This document shows positions 22,531-34,770 of a DNA stretch of 64,000 nt, in pieces. The position numbers and the translations under genes are program-made. A model generated the notes under the pieces. It was not told the DNA's origin, searched no databases, and saw only the letters and a program-made list of their open reading frames with translations. Where the stretch lies: positions 13,231,501 to 13,295,500 of the forward strand of contig NC_092568.1 of NCBI RefSeq assembly GCF_037975245.1, written 5' to 3'. Within the stretch, counting starts at the first letter, position 1. The number at the start of each line of letters is the position of its first letter. Origin of the DNA: Apostichopus japonicus (taxonomy: Eukaryota; Echinodermata; Holothuroidea; Aspidochirotida; Stichopodidae).

Positions 22531-23406
22531 GCCATTATGTGGCATATGACTTGAAGCAAAGTATATTTTAATTTAATGAAGATATGTGCAGTTTAGCCTT
22601 TAAGGATTGTTAACATTAAAGATGTGTTGCATATTCAGTGTGATAACTAGAAGCCAGTTGTTACTGTTTCAAGCAATTTCTAAGGTAAGTATCGAAGTAC
22701 AACAGTGAACATCATGTTTATGTATATTAGTATTCCAGTTTTCAGTAGTCTCACTCAATATAGGGTCTGGAAGATACAGTATCATTACACCTTTCTGGTT
22801 ACCAAAGTTATCAATTTAAGGTATATTCTCTACAGCTTTTACACTTTTTGTCAAGTTTCTAGAAAACATAAGCAATGAATTGAATAACCAAACATGTATT
22901 AGGGATTGCTTAGTATGAAAATTGAGGGGAACTGTCTTCTCAACCATATTTGATTTGCCTGTCAATAAATTGACTCTCCTCTAGTACGGTAAGACTTAAA
23001 CAGATTATTTAGCACATGGAGAGAGAATGATCACTGGATGTTAAAAACATTGCCCTACACAAATCATCATCATCATCCCTTGATTCCCTGGTTTTGAAAG
23101 ACTAATGTTTCTGGTAATATTTTCTCCTTGAATCATTCTTGATCATCTTTGAGAGGTTGCTGTTGTCTGATGTTTGAGATGCATGCATATAGTCAATATA
23201 AACTGATTGATGTGAGTATTTAGACTTGACCAAGTCTTCCATGTGCTGACAGCTTTATTCCACTTGTGACAAAGCCTGTGATGGTACTATACTGATTGTA
23301 CATACTTTGGGAAAGCTCTTTCCTAACCTGTTTAAGAAGATAGCACTGTTTCTTACTTTGTCAGAAATGGAGTGTTGAGAGGATAGCATTTGAAGGACTT
23401 GGGCAA
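22531..23406. other. Intergenic stretch with nothing recognised
   Basis: This is AT-rich sequence between the last candidate polyadenylation signal and the first minisatellite. It contains no open frame with family motifs, no RNA gene and no clear mobile element ends. Confidence 0.5.
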
Positions 23407-23608
23407 GCCTGGTTGAATGTATGGTGTAGGTTTGTAACTTGGACATGCCTGGTTGAATGTATGGTGTAGGTTTGTAACTTGGACAAGCCTGGTTGAATGT
23501 ATCGTGTAGGTTTGGGAATTCTTGGGCAAGCCTGGTTGAATGTATGGTGTAGGTTTGTAAATTGGACAAGCCTGGTTGAATGTATGGTGTAGGTTTGTGA
23601 CTTACAAG
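23407..23608 (+). repeat. Minisatellite, 40-bp unit, five copies
   Basis: Units start at 23407, 23447, 23487, 23530 and 23570, each opening GCCTGGTTGAATGTATGG and continuing TGTAGGTTTG. Spacing is 40 bp except for one 43-bp unit. The copies are nearly identical, so the array is young. A 136-codon minus-strand frame (23255-23665) passes through it and reads repeats such as YTIHSTRLAQ. Because 40 is not a multiple of three and nothing else supports coding, I take that frame as a by-product of the array. Confidence 0.95.
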
Positions 23609-24613
23609 AGGGAAACAGATGCTGTCATTATAACTAGTTTGATAATGCTCTCCTATTTTTGTCAAGTCCTGTCCATGAACTGCAAGTTATCAAAATTCAA
23701 ATTGTTCAAAATACATTATGTATGGTGAAAGGTGGATTGCCTTCTTAAGTGAAGTATTTATGCCTACATTTAGTTTTGAGTACACTGACGTTTGATGAGG
23801 TCAAACTGTTTGTTTATGACATTTCTTTCCTTTGATTCTCTTCTCTAGTTAAAGTGATATGACATTGCTAGTGGCTGTATTGCAGTAGGAGATGTGGGGG
23901 ATGTTGTTATGATTATTGATGTTCAGTTTTGTACAGGTGTAGATGTGGTGCTTGTTTGCGTGGGTGAATCATTGATAGAGGTGGTGCTGTTGTGGTGCTT
24001 GTGTCTGACTTTATGGTGTATTTGGTCTGAGGTGCTGATCAATGGGAACAGTGTTATTGTGCCTGTATATGTAGTTGGATTGGTTTTGGTTTAGCTGAGA
24101 TTTTGGTGATGTTTGATGTTATGTGATTGGGTGGGGGTGAGGAGAGAGGAATTGAAATCCTTAGGATTAGGTGTATGAGATGATGATTCTATGAGCTCAA
24201 ATGGATAGTTGGTAACATGCATTATGCAGGTCCATTAATATGTGTTGGTGTCGTCTGGAAGTTTACTGTGTGTGTGTTGTGTTAAAATTGTTGGCCCCTC
24301 AGACTAGCTGGAGTGAGGTGATGTGCTGATGTTGTCTGGATGAAGCTGGTTGTGAGAGTCTACTTTTATGTAGCATAGCATGTATGTTTGCAAGTATCGC
24401 TGTATTATACAAGGAATGGTATGGTGCATGAGTTTATGCTTATCCCTGCCCATATCCCTTTATCATGGTGTTAGCTATTGTCTATCCGTACACTCTGCAT
24501 CTGTTTCACATGTATTATATACAAAGACTGACTGTTGTACTTCCATCTGGTGTCTTTGATGTTACTCATCAAGTGTTCCTTTCATACTGTACATTGTTTG
24601 ACTACTTTTCTGT
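23609..24613. other. Intergenic GT-rich stretch
   Basis: This sequence is rich in TG and GGTG words on the + strand (notably 23880-24320). It lies between two minisatellites and contains no gene or mobile element that I recognise. Confidence 0.5.
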
Positions 24614-25459
24614 CTTTCTGCCTGTCCTTAGTCCATCTTTCTGCCTATTCTTAGTCCATCTTTCTCCATATCCTTCCTTAGTCCATCTTTCTCCATATCC
24701 TTAGTCCATCTTTCTCCATATGCTTCCTTGGTCCATCTTTCTGCATATCCTTAGTGCATATCCTAAGTGGTCAATCTTTCTCCATATCCTTCCTTAGTCC
24801 ATCTTTCTCCATATCATTAGTCCATCTTTCTCCATATCCTTAGTCCATCTTTCTCCATATCCTTAGTCCATCTTTCTGCATATCCTTAGTGCATATCCTA
24901 AGTGGTCAATCTTTCTCCATATCCTTCCTTAGTCCATCTTTCTCCATATCATTAGTCCATCTTTCTCAGTATCCTTAGTCCATCTTTCTCCATATCTTTG
25001 GTCCATCTTTCTCCTTATCCTTAGTCCATCTTTCTCCATATTCTTAGTCCATCTTTCTGCCTATCCTTAGTGCATCTTTCTCAATATCCTTAGTCCATCT
25101 TCCTCCATATCATTAGTCCATCTTACTCCATATCCTTCCTTAGTCCATCTTTCTGCCTATCCTTAGTCCATCTTTCTCCATATCCTTCCTTAGTCCATCT
25201 TACTCCATATCCTTCCTTAGTCCATCTTACTCCATATCCTTCCTTAGTCCACCTTACTCCATATCCTTCCTTAGTCCATCTTACTCCATATCCTTCCTTA
25301 GTCCATCTTTCTGCCTATCCTTAGTCCATCTTTCTCCATATCCTTAGTCCATCTTTCTCCATATCCTTAGTCCATCTTTCTCCTTATTCTTAGTCCATCT
25401 TTCTCCATATCCTTAGTCCATCTTTCTCCTGTCCTTAGTCCATCTTTCTCCATATCCCT
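24614..25459 (+). repeat. Long minisatellite, about 23-bp unit with 27-bp variants
   Basis: The array repeats TTAGTCCATCTTTCTCC followed by ATATCC dozens of times over about 850 bp. Common variants insert TTCC before TTAG (27-bp form), replace TCTCC with TCTGCC or TACTCC, or change ATATCC to ATATCATT. A larger block of about 135 bp, containing the unusual 'gcatatcctaagtggtcaa', occurs twice with its marker at 24741 and 24876, so part of the array grew by higher-order duplication. The + strand is strongly pyrimidine-rich. No CRISPR-like spacers exist, since the units directly abut. Confidence 0.97.
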
Positions 25460-25603
25460 TTCATGTTATCCCAATGTGCAGTCATAGTTGCTTCATTTTT
25501 TGCATGCTTCCAGTGATTAATACCTGCCATGTCTTCTGCTATGCACTTGCATCCAACATCATTTTGACCTTGGTCATGGCATAAGCAGATAGTCGAACAT
25601 TAA

Positions 25604-25658
25604 GAGGTAATGGGAGGGAGGTAAGAAGTAGAGGATAATGGGAGGGAGGTAAGAAGTA
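25604..25658 (+). repeat. Two-copy tandem duplication, 27/28 bp
   Basis: The unit GAGGTAATGGGAGGGAGG plus 'taagaagta' (25604-25630) is followed at once by the same sequence with one added A (25631-25658). It is a purine-rich local duplication with no evident role. Confidence 0.9.
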
Positions 25659-27522
25659 GAGGGTAGGGTTCTTCTAGCTACAAATTCCTGTTAATTCCCC
25701 ATGTCAAAAAGAATTGAGAGTGCGATAATGTTATAGGTATTAGTGGGGCTTGGGGTTTCATTGTCTCTGGATTATTTTCGGTTGCTTCAAAAAAGAACTA
25801 AAAAACCAAAACCTTGAATGGAACAAGGGCTATGGTGGTGGTGGTATAGGTGTCCTACAGAGTGGTGGGTGGAGCAGTGCGGGAGGGTTGCTGGATAGGA
25901 AATGTTCCTCTTGCTTACACCATGGTGACTAATTCATTGTAGTGACTGCATGGTGGTATGCTATATGTTGTATGGCTCTTGTGGTGAAGGAGAGTGTCTC
26001 GATATGATGAGTGAGAAAGATGAAAGGATGAAATAATTAGTAACCTGAGTGTATCCATGGGATGGGATGAAGAGTTATCACTGGGATAATTGTTTAATCA
26101 TTAACATCAACGTGTGGTCTTTTACCTGTCTCCTCCTGTGCTGAGTCTGTAGCTCTTTCCCCAACAAGAGATTGTATTTTGTAAACTCATTGGTCTAATA
26201 GAATAAACATAATGAAGCCTTGATTGATACTTCATGTTCTTGAAGGTAGGAATTAAGGAAATCCATGTTCTTCATTTCAGAAAATGCAAGTGCAATGGCT
26301 TAATCTGAAATGTTTTAAGCAAAGGGTTACTGGAGGGAAGCTAAGTTCAGTGATACTGTTTTCTGTAATAGGTATAAGCCTACATGTTGTAAGCAACTAT
26401 TAAAGGTTGTAGGGGGGGGGGGCATTCTCTTGCCCCTGGGTGGAACGTATAATACATTGACAATCGATGAAGGGAACCAATCGATAGGACTCCAGTATGT
26501 ATTATTGGTAAACCAAGAAGTTAGTTTTTTAAAGACATATTTAGAGTCCCACATGTACGAGGAGTCTAAGCAGAGACTGCATGATTGGGAAGTTGTTTCT
26601 TTTAGAGAAATGTTTACAGAGTTCACATGGAAACCTGTTGCCCATCATAGGATGTAGGTTAGGACTTTGTGATGAAAAGAAATATTATTGTAAGGATGTT
26701 TATTTTGACCTGTTATTGCACCCGGTTCTCTCATGGCTTAATCAGCTAAAACTGGTATCGGTAAGTACCTGTTAATCAGTTAAAACTGATGTGTGTTATA
26801 TTTTATTAACATGTGTTACATTTATGACCAGTTGCTACTGAGAAGGACAGAAAATACTAAACAAACAATCCTATGCCTAATGATTGACTGGACTAACAAG
26901 ACTATAAAGGTTTTGCCAATAATTTCGTCCACATTTTAAGAGAAAGTGGATGACACTTTACTGCAAATGCTTAAACTGCAATTTGAACCATCTTTACAGG
27001 TTATACTTACTAGTCAAACATTGGGACAGTTCTTTAGACTCCTAACCAGTCATTAGTTGACACATCCTCGTCTGTTAGTAATTTTTCTACAGTAGCATCT
27101 GCTGACAGGTCTAACATGTGTTACGGTGTTGACACACTTCAGTTTATACTGATTAACGGTTGTCAGTACAAACTGATCAAGCCATGTACATTGGGTATTT
27201 ATTGCAAGGACTGGGACAGATGATTTTGAGATTAGCTGCGAGAGTAGTTCATTGCTGATAAAGTTACGAAAAGGTTATAAGCTTAGGAACTTGAAATCTC
27301 TACGTTGGAAGTGCTTGGAGACTTTGATCACTACCTCAACAACCAGCTGGCCTAAAATTGGTTCTCTTACTAGTATTAGGGCAAACTTTATGAGGGCTTC
27401 CATTATGCCGTTTTCCAAGGTTGCTGCATATATTGATATATCTATGAATTTGGTCATTTTTCCGGCACAAGTAGAGTTTTCATGAATATTTCAGGGACAG
27501 AAATTTGTAAACAATTGAAATG

Positions 27523-27596
27523 TTCTCTTGCAAGACTATATTTTCCGTCAAATCAATTTTCTCTTGCAAGACTATATATTTACCGTCAAATCAGTT
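27523..27596 (+). repeat. Two-copy tandem duplication, 36/38 bp
   Basis: TTCTCTTGCAAGACTATA followed by a short AT stretch and CCGTCAAATCA occurs at 27523-27558 and again at 27559-27596. The copies differ by a small AT indel and one base. No function is suggested. Confidence 0.9.
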
Positions 27597-30500
27597 TGGC
27601 GCAATCTCTGTAGATGTAATAATCTCGGTACGGACGTACGATAAACTTCGGTCAAACAGTCCTGCGATTTTGTCAAGAAATGTGAAGAAATTGTGAATTT
27701 GATATTTTGGAGGTTTATTTCTGTAACTTGTGAGGAGGTTACAGTCAAATTTGCCATGTTTATTGTAATTGTGTTTGTGAGTATACGTGTAGACAGAAAT
27801 AATACGGATCACTTAAACAAATGTCCAGTCCAATCAGAGAATGGGTTGGGAATGATACCTGATTGACTGATTACATACGAGAGCCAATTTAGAAAGACTG
27901 GATGGGAGATAGAATTCGATCACAATCTCATCAGATTGTCCTGTGGGAGGTAGGGTCCACCCATCACTCGCCATGGGTGACCAGCTCAGCTCGGCAACCA
28001 TGCAGTATCAATGTTGCCATTTGATTTGATGAATTAGTACCCTAATTGTTACAGGTGTGGGGCGTCTAACCTGCTGAGATGCCTCTCAGTAGTCTTTGCA
28101 CGGCGTATCGTGTTACATAGTCTCTTCCGTAGTCGAGAAGGGTGTCTCTCCCAATTAGCCTTTTGACGCGTCAACATTTTATCCCGTGTAAGTAAATGTG
28201 TTTACTGTCCTGTAGGAACAGTCCTTAACTTACGTCATGTTGAAAATTGAAAGTGACGGCCTCGGTGGTATGGATTCATAGCCAGTGCCCTCATTTCGTA
28301 ATTCTGTTTGGTTTTGAAAGCCTTTGACAAAAGTTTAAATGTATCCATATCTTTATTCTAGACTTTGATAAACTAGCCTGGTGGTTTAGGACCTATGTCC
28401 TTCCTTGTTATGGGTTACTAATGACTTAACGACAGTAGATTTAAATAATAGGGTCAGCATTAATGTTAGCCGAATTGGAGAGTTATACAGTAAATTGTAA
28501 AAGATAAAAGTCGGCTCCTCTGAGACGAACTAACGCCTAAAGAAAATTGCTAAAATTAAATAATGACCGAAGTATGCAAACAAAGTTTGCACCTGTGTGA
28601 TAACACCTTGAAGGTTCCTAACTTCGTTAATCTGCAACAAGGTTTGTGCTCCAAAAAAAAAAAGATTTTGTAAATCTCTGAAAGAGAGGGTAGAAGGCGG
28701 GGGGTCTACATAGATAGAGACAAGATTCTGCTTAACCGGGGAAAGATCATTTCACCCATTGGGCTAATCTGACAACCTTCGTGTAACCGTAGATCGACGG
28801 ATCGTAAAATGCTACCTTTAAGAATCAGTTACTTCATAACCACCGATCTTGGATTGTTTGTAAGAAGTTTTGTAAAGTGATGGCAGCATTTCATGTGGTC
28901 TATAATAGTATATCTTGTAGAATCCTTGGACTTGTCACTCCCAAGTAGATCAGGAAACAAGAGGAACGTGCTATAATTAAAGCACAGAGGGTTGCTACGT
29001 TATCAGCTGTATTGGTCAGTCTATAGATGACCCCTGGCAACGTGTAGACCTCTCGGGTTGACCCTAATGAGGGTCATTTGACGGGAGACGTACTGCCCTG
29101 TGGTCCTCTTAATTCAATTGCTATGACTCTGTCATTAGCGGTCGTTGTTGCAATGAGAGTTTAAGGATTTTAGGTAACTGATAAGTGAAATTGATTAGAA
29201 GAATTAGATGTAAACAGTCTGCTGCTGTTCTATTAAGAAGTGACCGAGTAGCTGTAGCTACATATTGATATCTGTATGAGACTTGTTATGTCCTTAGTGA
29301 AAACCAGCGCCAGTGTGAGAGAGATCCTTCAATGTTGTTATGATTTTAATTGATTGATGTATTCTCTTCATTGGTAGCTTGGTTTTTGTGAATCAAACCA
29401 TAGCTTGACATCTTCATGTTATATTCCAACCTCACAATGTTAGGCTACTATGCATATTAATGCTACTATGCAGCCTATGTCATTGTTAATTTTCCCACAT
29501 CATTCATTCATGTCATAATGGCTTTATAACAAGCTGAAATGAAGTATGCACTGTTTGTAGCCCGTTCGAGGTTAGATATGATATTCCTCTGATATAACAC
29601 CCAGCATGATATTATGTTTAGTTGATTGGTCGTTTTGCAGTGAAAAGTACAGAATGATTTGTACTGTGGCACCAGTCGAGAATTGACATACATTATGTGT
29701 ATATTTATCGATTTCGGGTGTAGAGGAAGATGCCTTGACAGGTGGTATCAACACCTCTACTGCAATGACAATATTACGATTGGTTTGATTATAGCTGTCA
29801 TCTTTCATGTACTTCATTCACGTAATCATGACGTATGTAATAAGACCATTATTATGAGATTTATCTCCCTTGTCAGTTGGTATCACTTGTTGTTAGTTTC
29901 TCCCCTCATCAGAGCAATCTATTTCTCGTTAAAAGTCAGGAATATTAATAGTTAACAAATAGTTTGAGAAGAGGACAAAAGTGGTCTCGAAGGAACAGTC
30001 TGTTTGTGTCTCTTATGTGACGTTACTGTTATTATCTCATGTTTTACTGAAAAGATTGTTTGTAGCATTATCTTTTAAATCACTTCACGAAAAACAAAGT
30101 TTGTAATTTACACAAATTCCATTACCGAACAATTATGTGGTATATTAGACTGATCACTGGTTTATTTTAATAAAGATTTTATCCTCCCCTCGCTTTTCAA
30201 AAAATGCATTTACGAAAACAGAAAATTATTTTACTTAAATGAGGGCGGCAAACTTTTCGACAGCAGTTTGAAGGGTCGTGGTAATTTATTGAGGAACGGA
30301 CAAACATCATAGGGAAGTTTTTTGACATAACCTTACTTTCCTTGACCAAGCTGGTTAGTTTACGTACTTCCTGGAGTGTCTTCGTGTTAACAATGTTTAA
30401 AGTAGCCTTGCCGTATTTGAGATAACACGAAATCTTATTTGAAATATTTTGAGGAATTCATTAATGACCTGTATTTTGTACAAATATTGGTTTGTTGTAT

Positions 30501-32419
30501 ATTATCTAGTAAGTTCCAACTGTGCTATGTAAGTAAATCATTTAGTAAAACTAAGTAACTTAGTTAAGACGTATAAGTAAAGTAAAGAGTAAAAGAAGTG
30601 CAATGACTTATAAGGCTTTTATTTTTATAACGCTTGTAAGAATCCTGTACATGACAATTATATCGAACAACTCTGAACTTTTCGCTTACTCTTCATTTTG
30701 TCGTGCGTGGCGGTTTCAAACGCAAAATATGCAAGGCAATCATAGATGTTGGGACAACATCCTTCAAAAAATATCACTCTCTCGCAAAGTGCTGTATACG
30801 GCGGTCTCCCGGGAAATGAGGGGTGTAATGAATTCATCGCAATGCCAGCTATGTCGGGCTTACACATTACCCCTGATATCGTTTCATGTCACCGCAGTGC
30901 CCTCCCGCCATGTACCCCTCTCCCAGCAGTACACGTGAATGCGGCCCTGTGACGTAGTTTTAATGTTCTCGGGCACTTTCGTGTTGTCAATAGACTGTTT
31001 AGAATATTTCGGTTGGCGTAAAATGATTCTTTACACTGATTTTAAACGTGACATATGTTCGAGTTCTACTAATATATGGTTTCAACGTTTCGAAAAATCA
31101 ATACACCCTTTTCAGCATTTTGTTGGCAGATTTTGGGATATCCCTTTACATGATACTTCTAATTTTGATTACCATAGTTCAACATTTGCAGCTACAGTTT
31201 CACCTCACCTTGTTCGGTTGCAAAGATTGATGGTCAGGCTTGTGCAAAATGTGTCTGCTTCCAATCACTAGAAAATGTTGACACCCTCACAATGAACATC
31301 AAGATTTACCGCACTATTGAAACGGCAATCATGCCAAGGAAGGTAGCAACATCCATCGTCGTTATTCTGTAATACAATGAAACGTTAATGATACCTAGTC
31401 AAAATTATATATTTCTCATGCTGTCCTCTCCCCCCCCCCCTTTTTTTGCGGTAAATCGAACGTTTTGTTGATATTTTGATTCGCGCCGCTTGTGATGTTT
31501 GAGTATAACCACAGATGGTTGCTTTCTTGGGGGCATATGAAGTATTTTCCCTGTGTGTGCTTTGCCGTTTAACCCACATTAGTTCGTTACCGTCCTCCTT
31601 AGGCCGCTAGGCTTCGACACGTTTAAAATGGTATAAGTGACAATAGTTCAAATATGTTTAATAAAAGGTCAAGTTGTCAGCATTTATCAGCAAACAGTAA
31701 AATTAGCTAGCTTCGGGGAAAATGTTTCAAAAATAGAATAATTATGCCTTGCTCTAATTGTTTAGCCAGGTGTAAGTTGGTCAACATTTTCCCTATAGCA
31801 TGAAAGAGTAAGTTCGTCGGTCAGAATTATTTTTCACCATTTCCCCCAATCATCTAAATTAAACGGGGTTACATTTATTAACAAGAACAGGTTGTTATAT
31901 TGGACCATTACCTGCCAGCCGTGTAAAAACAAGAGATAATTACTCGACAGCTTCCATGAGGAGAGATTTAAAACACTTCACAGACTAGTAGCATACGAGA
32001 TTTGGATAAATAATTTATTGGATGATTATAGTAACGTTGCAGTCATCTGAATATCTTTGAATTTCATAATTCAACATGTTTACTTAAACATCATCGATAG
32101 GTGCGTAATATCTAATATTGAGAGAGGAGGCATTTTGTATTGCGCGATGATGGAATCAGTGATCCCAGAATGAAACGAGTCCTGTGGTGCTCTACCAAGC
32201 AACCTAGCAAGAAATCGATACATATTAAACCCAGTTATCATCAATAACCTATCCTTGATAAAGATGATATTTAAAGGACAACTACCGCGGACAACTACGT
32301 CAAATCTTAATGTAGGAGTCTCTTTAAATGAAAGTAATCCAAGAGAGATCCTGAACACGATAGCCAACAAGTTGATTTAATTCTAAACCTCTAGTCCCCT
32401 TGTATCGAGACTGTAGCCG

Positions 32420-32645
32420 TATGATCATGACGTCGTCGCGTCAAGTAAGTATCACGTGTCGCTTGGAAAGGGAAAACATACCACACGTGATCCGGTTAAA
32501 GGCTGGTGAGCGATCTGATGTGTACTATCTACACGTGGTCTTCGTTTGAAAGCTAGGTGGACTTTGTGTGCCATCACATGTATGGAGAATTCTCAACAAG
32601 TATAAAGGTGAACTCACGGAGCAACTTGTGTTTGAATTGTTAGTT
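32420..32645 (+). promoter_or_regulatory. Candidate promoter: CRE-like site, three CACGTG-core sites, TATA box
   Basis: Within about 180 bp are TGACGTC (about 32429) next to GCGTCA, then ACGTG-core sites in 'tatcacgtgtcg', 'ccacacgtgatc' and 'ctacacgtggtc'. A TATAAAG lies at 32601-32607 and a possible initiator about 35 bp later in 'ttgttagttcg'. The two sites TCACGTGT and ACACGTGA are each other's reverse complement. This order, upstream activator sites then TATA then start, is what a + strand polymerase II promoter would look like. No convincing first coding exon follows; a 17-codon mini-ORF starts at 'gatggactcc' near 32733. CACGTG is the binding core of USF/MITF/Myc-type factors and TGACGTC that of CREB/ATF factors. 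Assignment here is inference. Confidence 0.4.
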
Positions 32646-32939
32646 CGACTTCGTAGCTGCCATAACCCAAGTGTTATTGCAAACGTCGTTGCTGAAGTAC
32701 CGTATGGAAAGTTTCAATTTAGCTAAACTACTGTGATGGACTCCATTAGCATTAATGTAAAACTGCACACTGAAAATATTGCAAAATAAACCCCGGAAAA
32801 ACAAATATAAAAAGTAAATATTCGCACGGCCTAATTATAGACCTATATTTTAAATATGCCCCAGAATGCAATATTGGCGTCTAAACTTTTTCGGCATCAT
32901 TGACCCAAATAGCACACCGCCGGTTCCATCGTATAAAAA

Positions 32940-32956
32940 TCCTGGATCCGCCACTG
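32940..32956 (-). mobile_element. Possible single end of a hAT-like DNA element
   Basis: Read on the minus strand, the segment begins CAGTGGCGGATCCAGG, a form very like the terminal inverted repeats of hAT-type elements and like the end of the element at 55386-56059 (CAGTGGCGGCGGAAC). If real, the element would lie to the left of 32956. I could not find its partner end or a target duplication, so this may be a truncated copy. Confidence 0.35.
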
Positions 32957-34718
32957 GGAAATGAACCTGTTTCACCTAAGACAAAATGTAATATGCTACA
33001 GGTTCAGTACGACACGTGTCACACACCAAAAAATGGAAACAGACCACAGTGTATACTGGTATATATATATATAGGACCTCAGTATTGTCCAATTTGACTT
33101 CGGCTCGAATTAGAAGCAACAAAACAAATGCAGGTAAAACACTAGAATACGATTGAATGATCACATTCATCAATTATTCTACTGTACGCTATCTCAATGA
33201 AGCTAAATTGCATTTTAGAGAACTTAAAGTTTATTTACTTATAATACATGCAAATTTAACGTAAGCAGAAATAAAGAATTATAGAGAGGTTAACAAAGGT
33301 TACTAAAGCTACATCAGCAGATGTTGATAGATACCAACTGTTGGGTAACCCATTGCCGAAGAAAGCCTTAAATCACACAACTCATTCATTGTTAATTACG
33401 ATAACCAATTAAAATGGTCTTCAATGAACCTGTAGAACCTACGCAGCCCTGTGCATGGTATACATAGTTACCACGATCTACACCTGCCACAGATTATTGT
33501 GATCATTCAAGCGAGTTGTGCAACAGTTGAGAAGAAAACAAAAATGAAAGTCATGTCGACCGGTCTGTATTGAAACAAAATATTCTAGATGTATCAAACT
33601 GGTCACCGAACACTGGCTATTTGGCTCTCAATTTCAATTTCATAAATTTTTTATTGGTTTAGAAATTGTGCCCATTTGGCTATATTATGATAAAGTTATG
33701 GATCTGATCCTTAACCTTCTTTTCATCAAAAAACCTTCTTTTCATCAAAATTTTTATTTTGAGAAGTAAATTGTAATGGACACGTCTTTTTGGACTAATT
33801 TGCTTCTATAGAATAAAACACAGATAAAGTGAAAAATTTAAACCTAAAATGAGACCGTAATTGTTAAACAATTGAACGGAAATCAGATGCAAGCACAACC
33901 ACCGAATATATTTGCTATGTATTAAAATAAAAGAAAACCAGAACATTGAACGATTCCCGAAATATGTGAAACTAAAAGGAAGGAGAAAACTACCGCATGT
34001 ACTTCTAGTGACCTGCACCTCAGCATGAGAACAAGTTGTACTTTATGTTGGCTGGCCGTATAGTTCATCTTTCTCTTATCAATGACTCTGTGGAAACAGG
34101 TACTAACAGAAATCAGTCTCGCCAATGAAAGTGACGTCATCGAGAAAGCGACAAATTTGACAAGAAACAGCATTCGGCACGTAACTATTTCGCCAAAAGG
34201 AAGTTCCCCCAAAAGAAAATTGGGTTTCTATTTTTTGGTCCTAATTACCTAGTTTTAATATGATTTTCGTTTATTTTTGATACATTTCTGCGATGAAAAT
34301 TACTTGAGGTGAACGATTGGGAAAACGGGGTTATTTTTATCCTCTATCGTTTGCATTGGTAGTGAATATTTTCAAACAAAGAAAATGGCCGCATTATAGT
34401 AAGGTACATACCTGCCAGTCACGAGGAAGTGAGCTGCTGATGGTGTTGCTACATTATTTGTCATCCAGGAGCACACAGACCGTGTTATAAAACACATTAG
34501 ACCATATGTTTAGCTCGGAGGTATTGGTGCATATCAAGTGGAGTTACCTGCGAAACCAAAACAGCCCGAATATCATAAAGTAATCACCGAAGTAACGTGA
34601 ATGCTGCTCAGGAACTCAAAAGGTATTTTTTAAATCTCTCTGTACTTAGTTTGTTGCTTTGGCATTGCCTTCTTTGTTCCTTCATATCTTTATTTCCTTC
34701 TCTCTGATTTTTCTCCTT

Positions 34719-34770
34719 CTGTCTGTCTGCCTGTCTGTCTGTCTGTTTGTCTTTCTTCTTTCTTTCTTTT
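34719..34770 (+). repeat. CTGT / CTTT microsatellite
   Basis: An interrupted (CTGT)n run grades into CTTT/CTTCTT repeats. It is a simple polypyrimidine tract with no gene beside it. Confidence 0.95.

Larger units (their letters stand above)
25460..32419. other. Intergenic region, no gene recognised
   Basis: About 7 kb without a supportable coding region on either strand. It holds two small tandem duplications (25604-25658 and 27523-27596), a 13-G run near 26410, a 12-bp palindrome with a central ACGCGT (28163-28174), an A11 run near 28655 and a C-run/T-run junction near 31432-31446. Open frames up to 111 codons (for example 30603-30938) lack motifs, paired splice sites or sensible composition. 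Sequence between 27950 and 29160 is slightly less AT-rich than its surroundings but shows no exon. Confidence 0.5.

Noticed and set aside
24614-25459. CRISPR-like array of regularly spaced repeats
   Set aside because: Units of about 23 bp abut directly with no unique spacers, in an intron-containing eukaryotic genome. It is a minisatellite.
30603-30952. Overlapping frames of 68-111 codons on both strands
   Set aside because: No motif, no splice sites in phase, and coding on three frames at once indicates slightly GC-richer noise.
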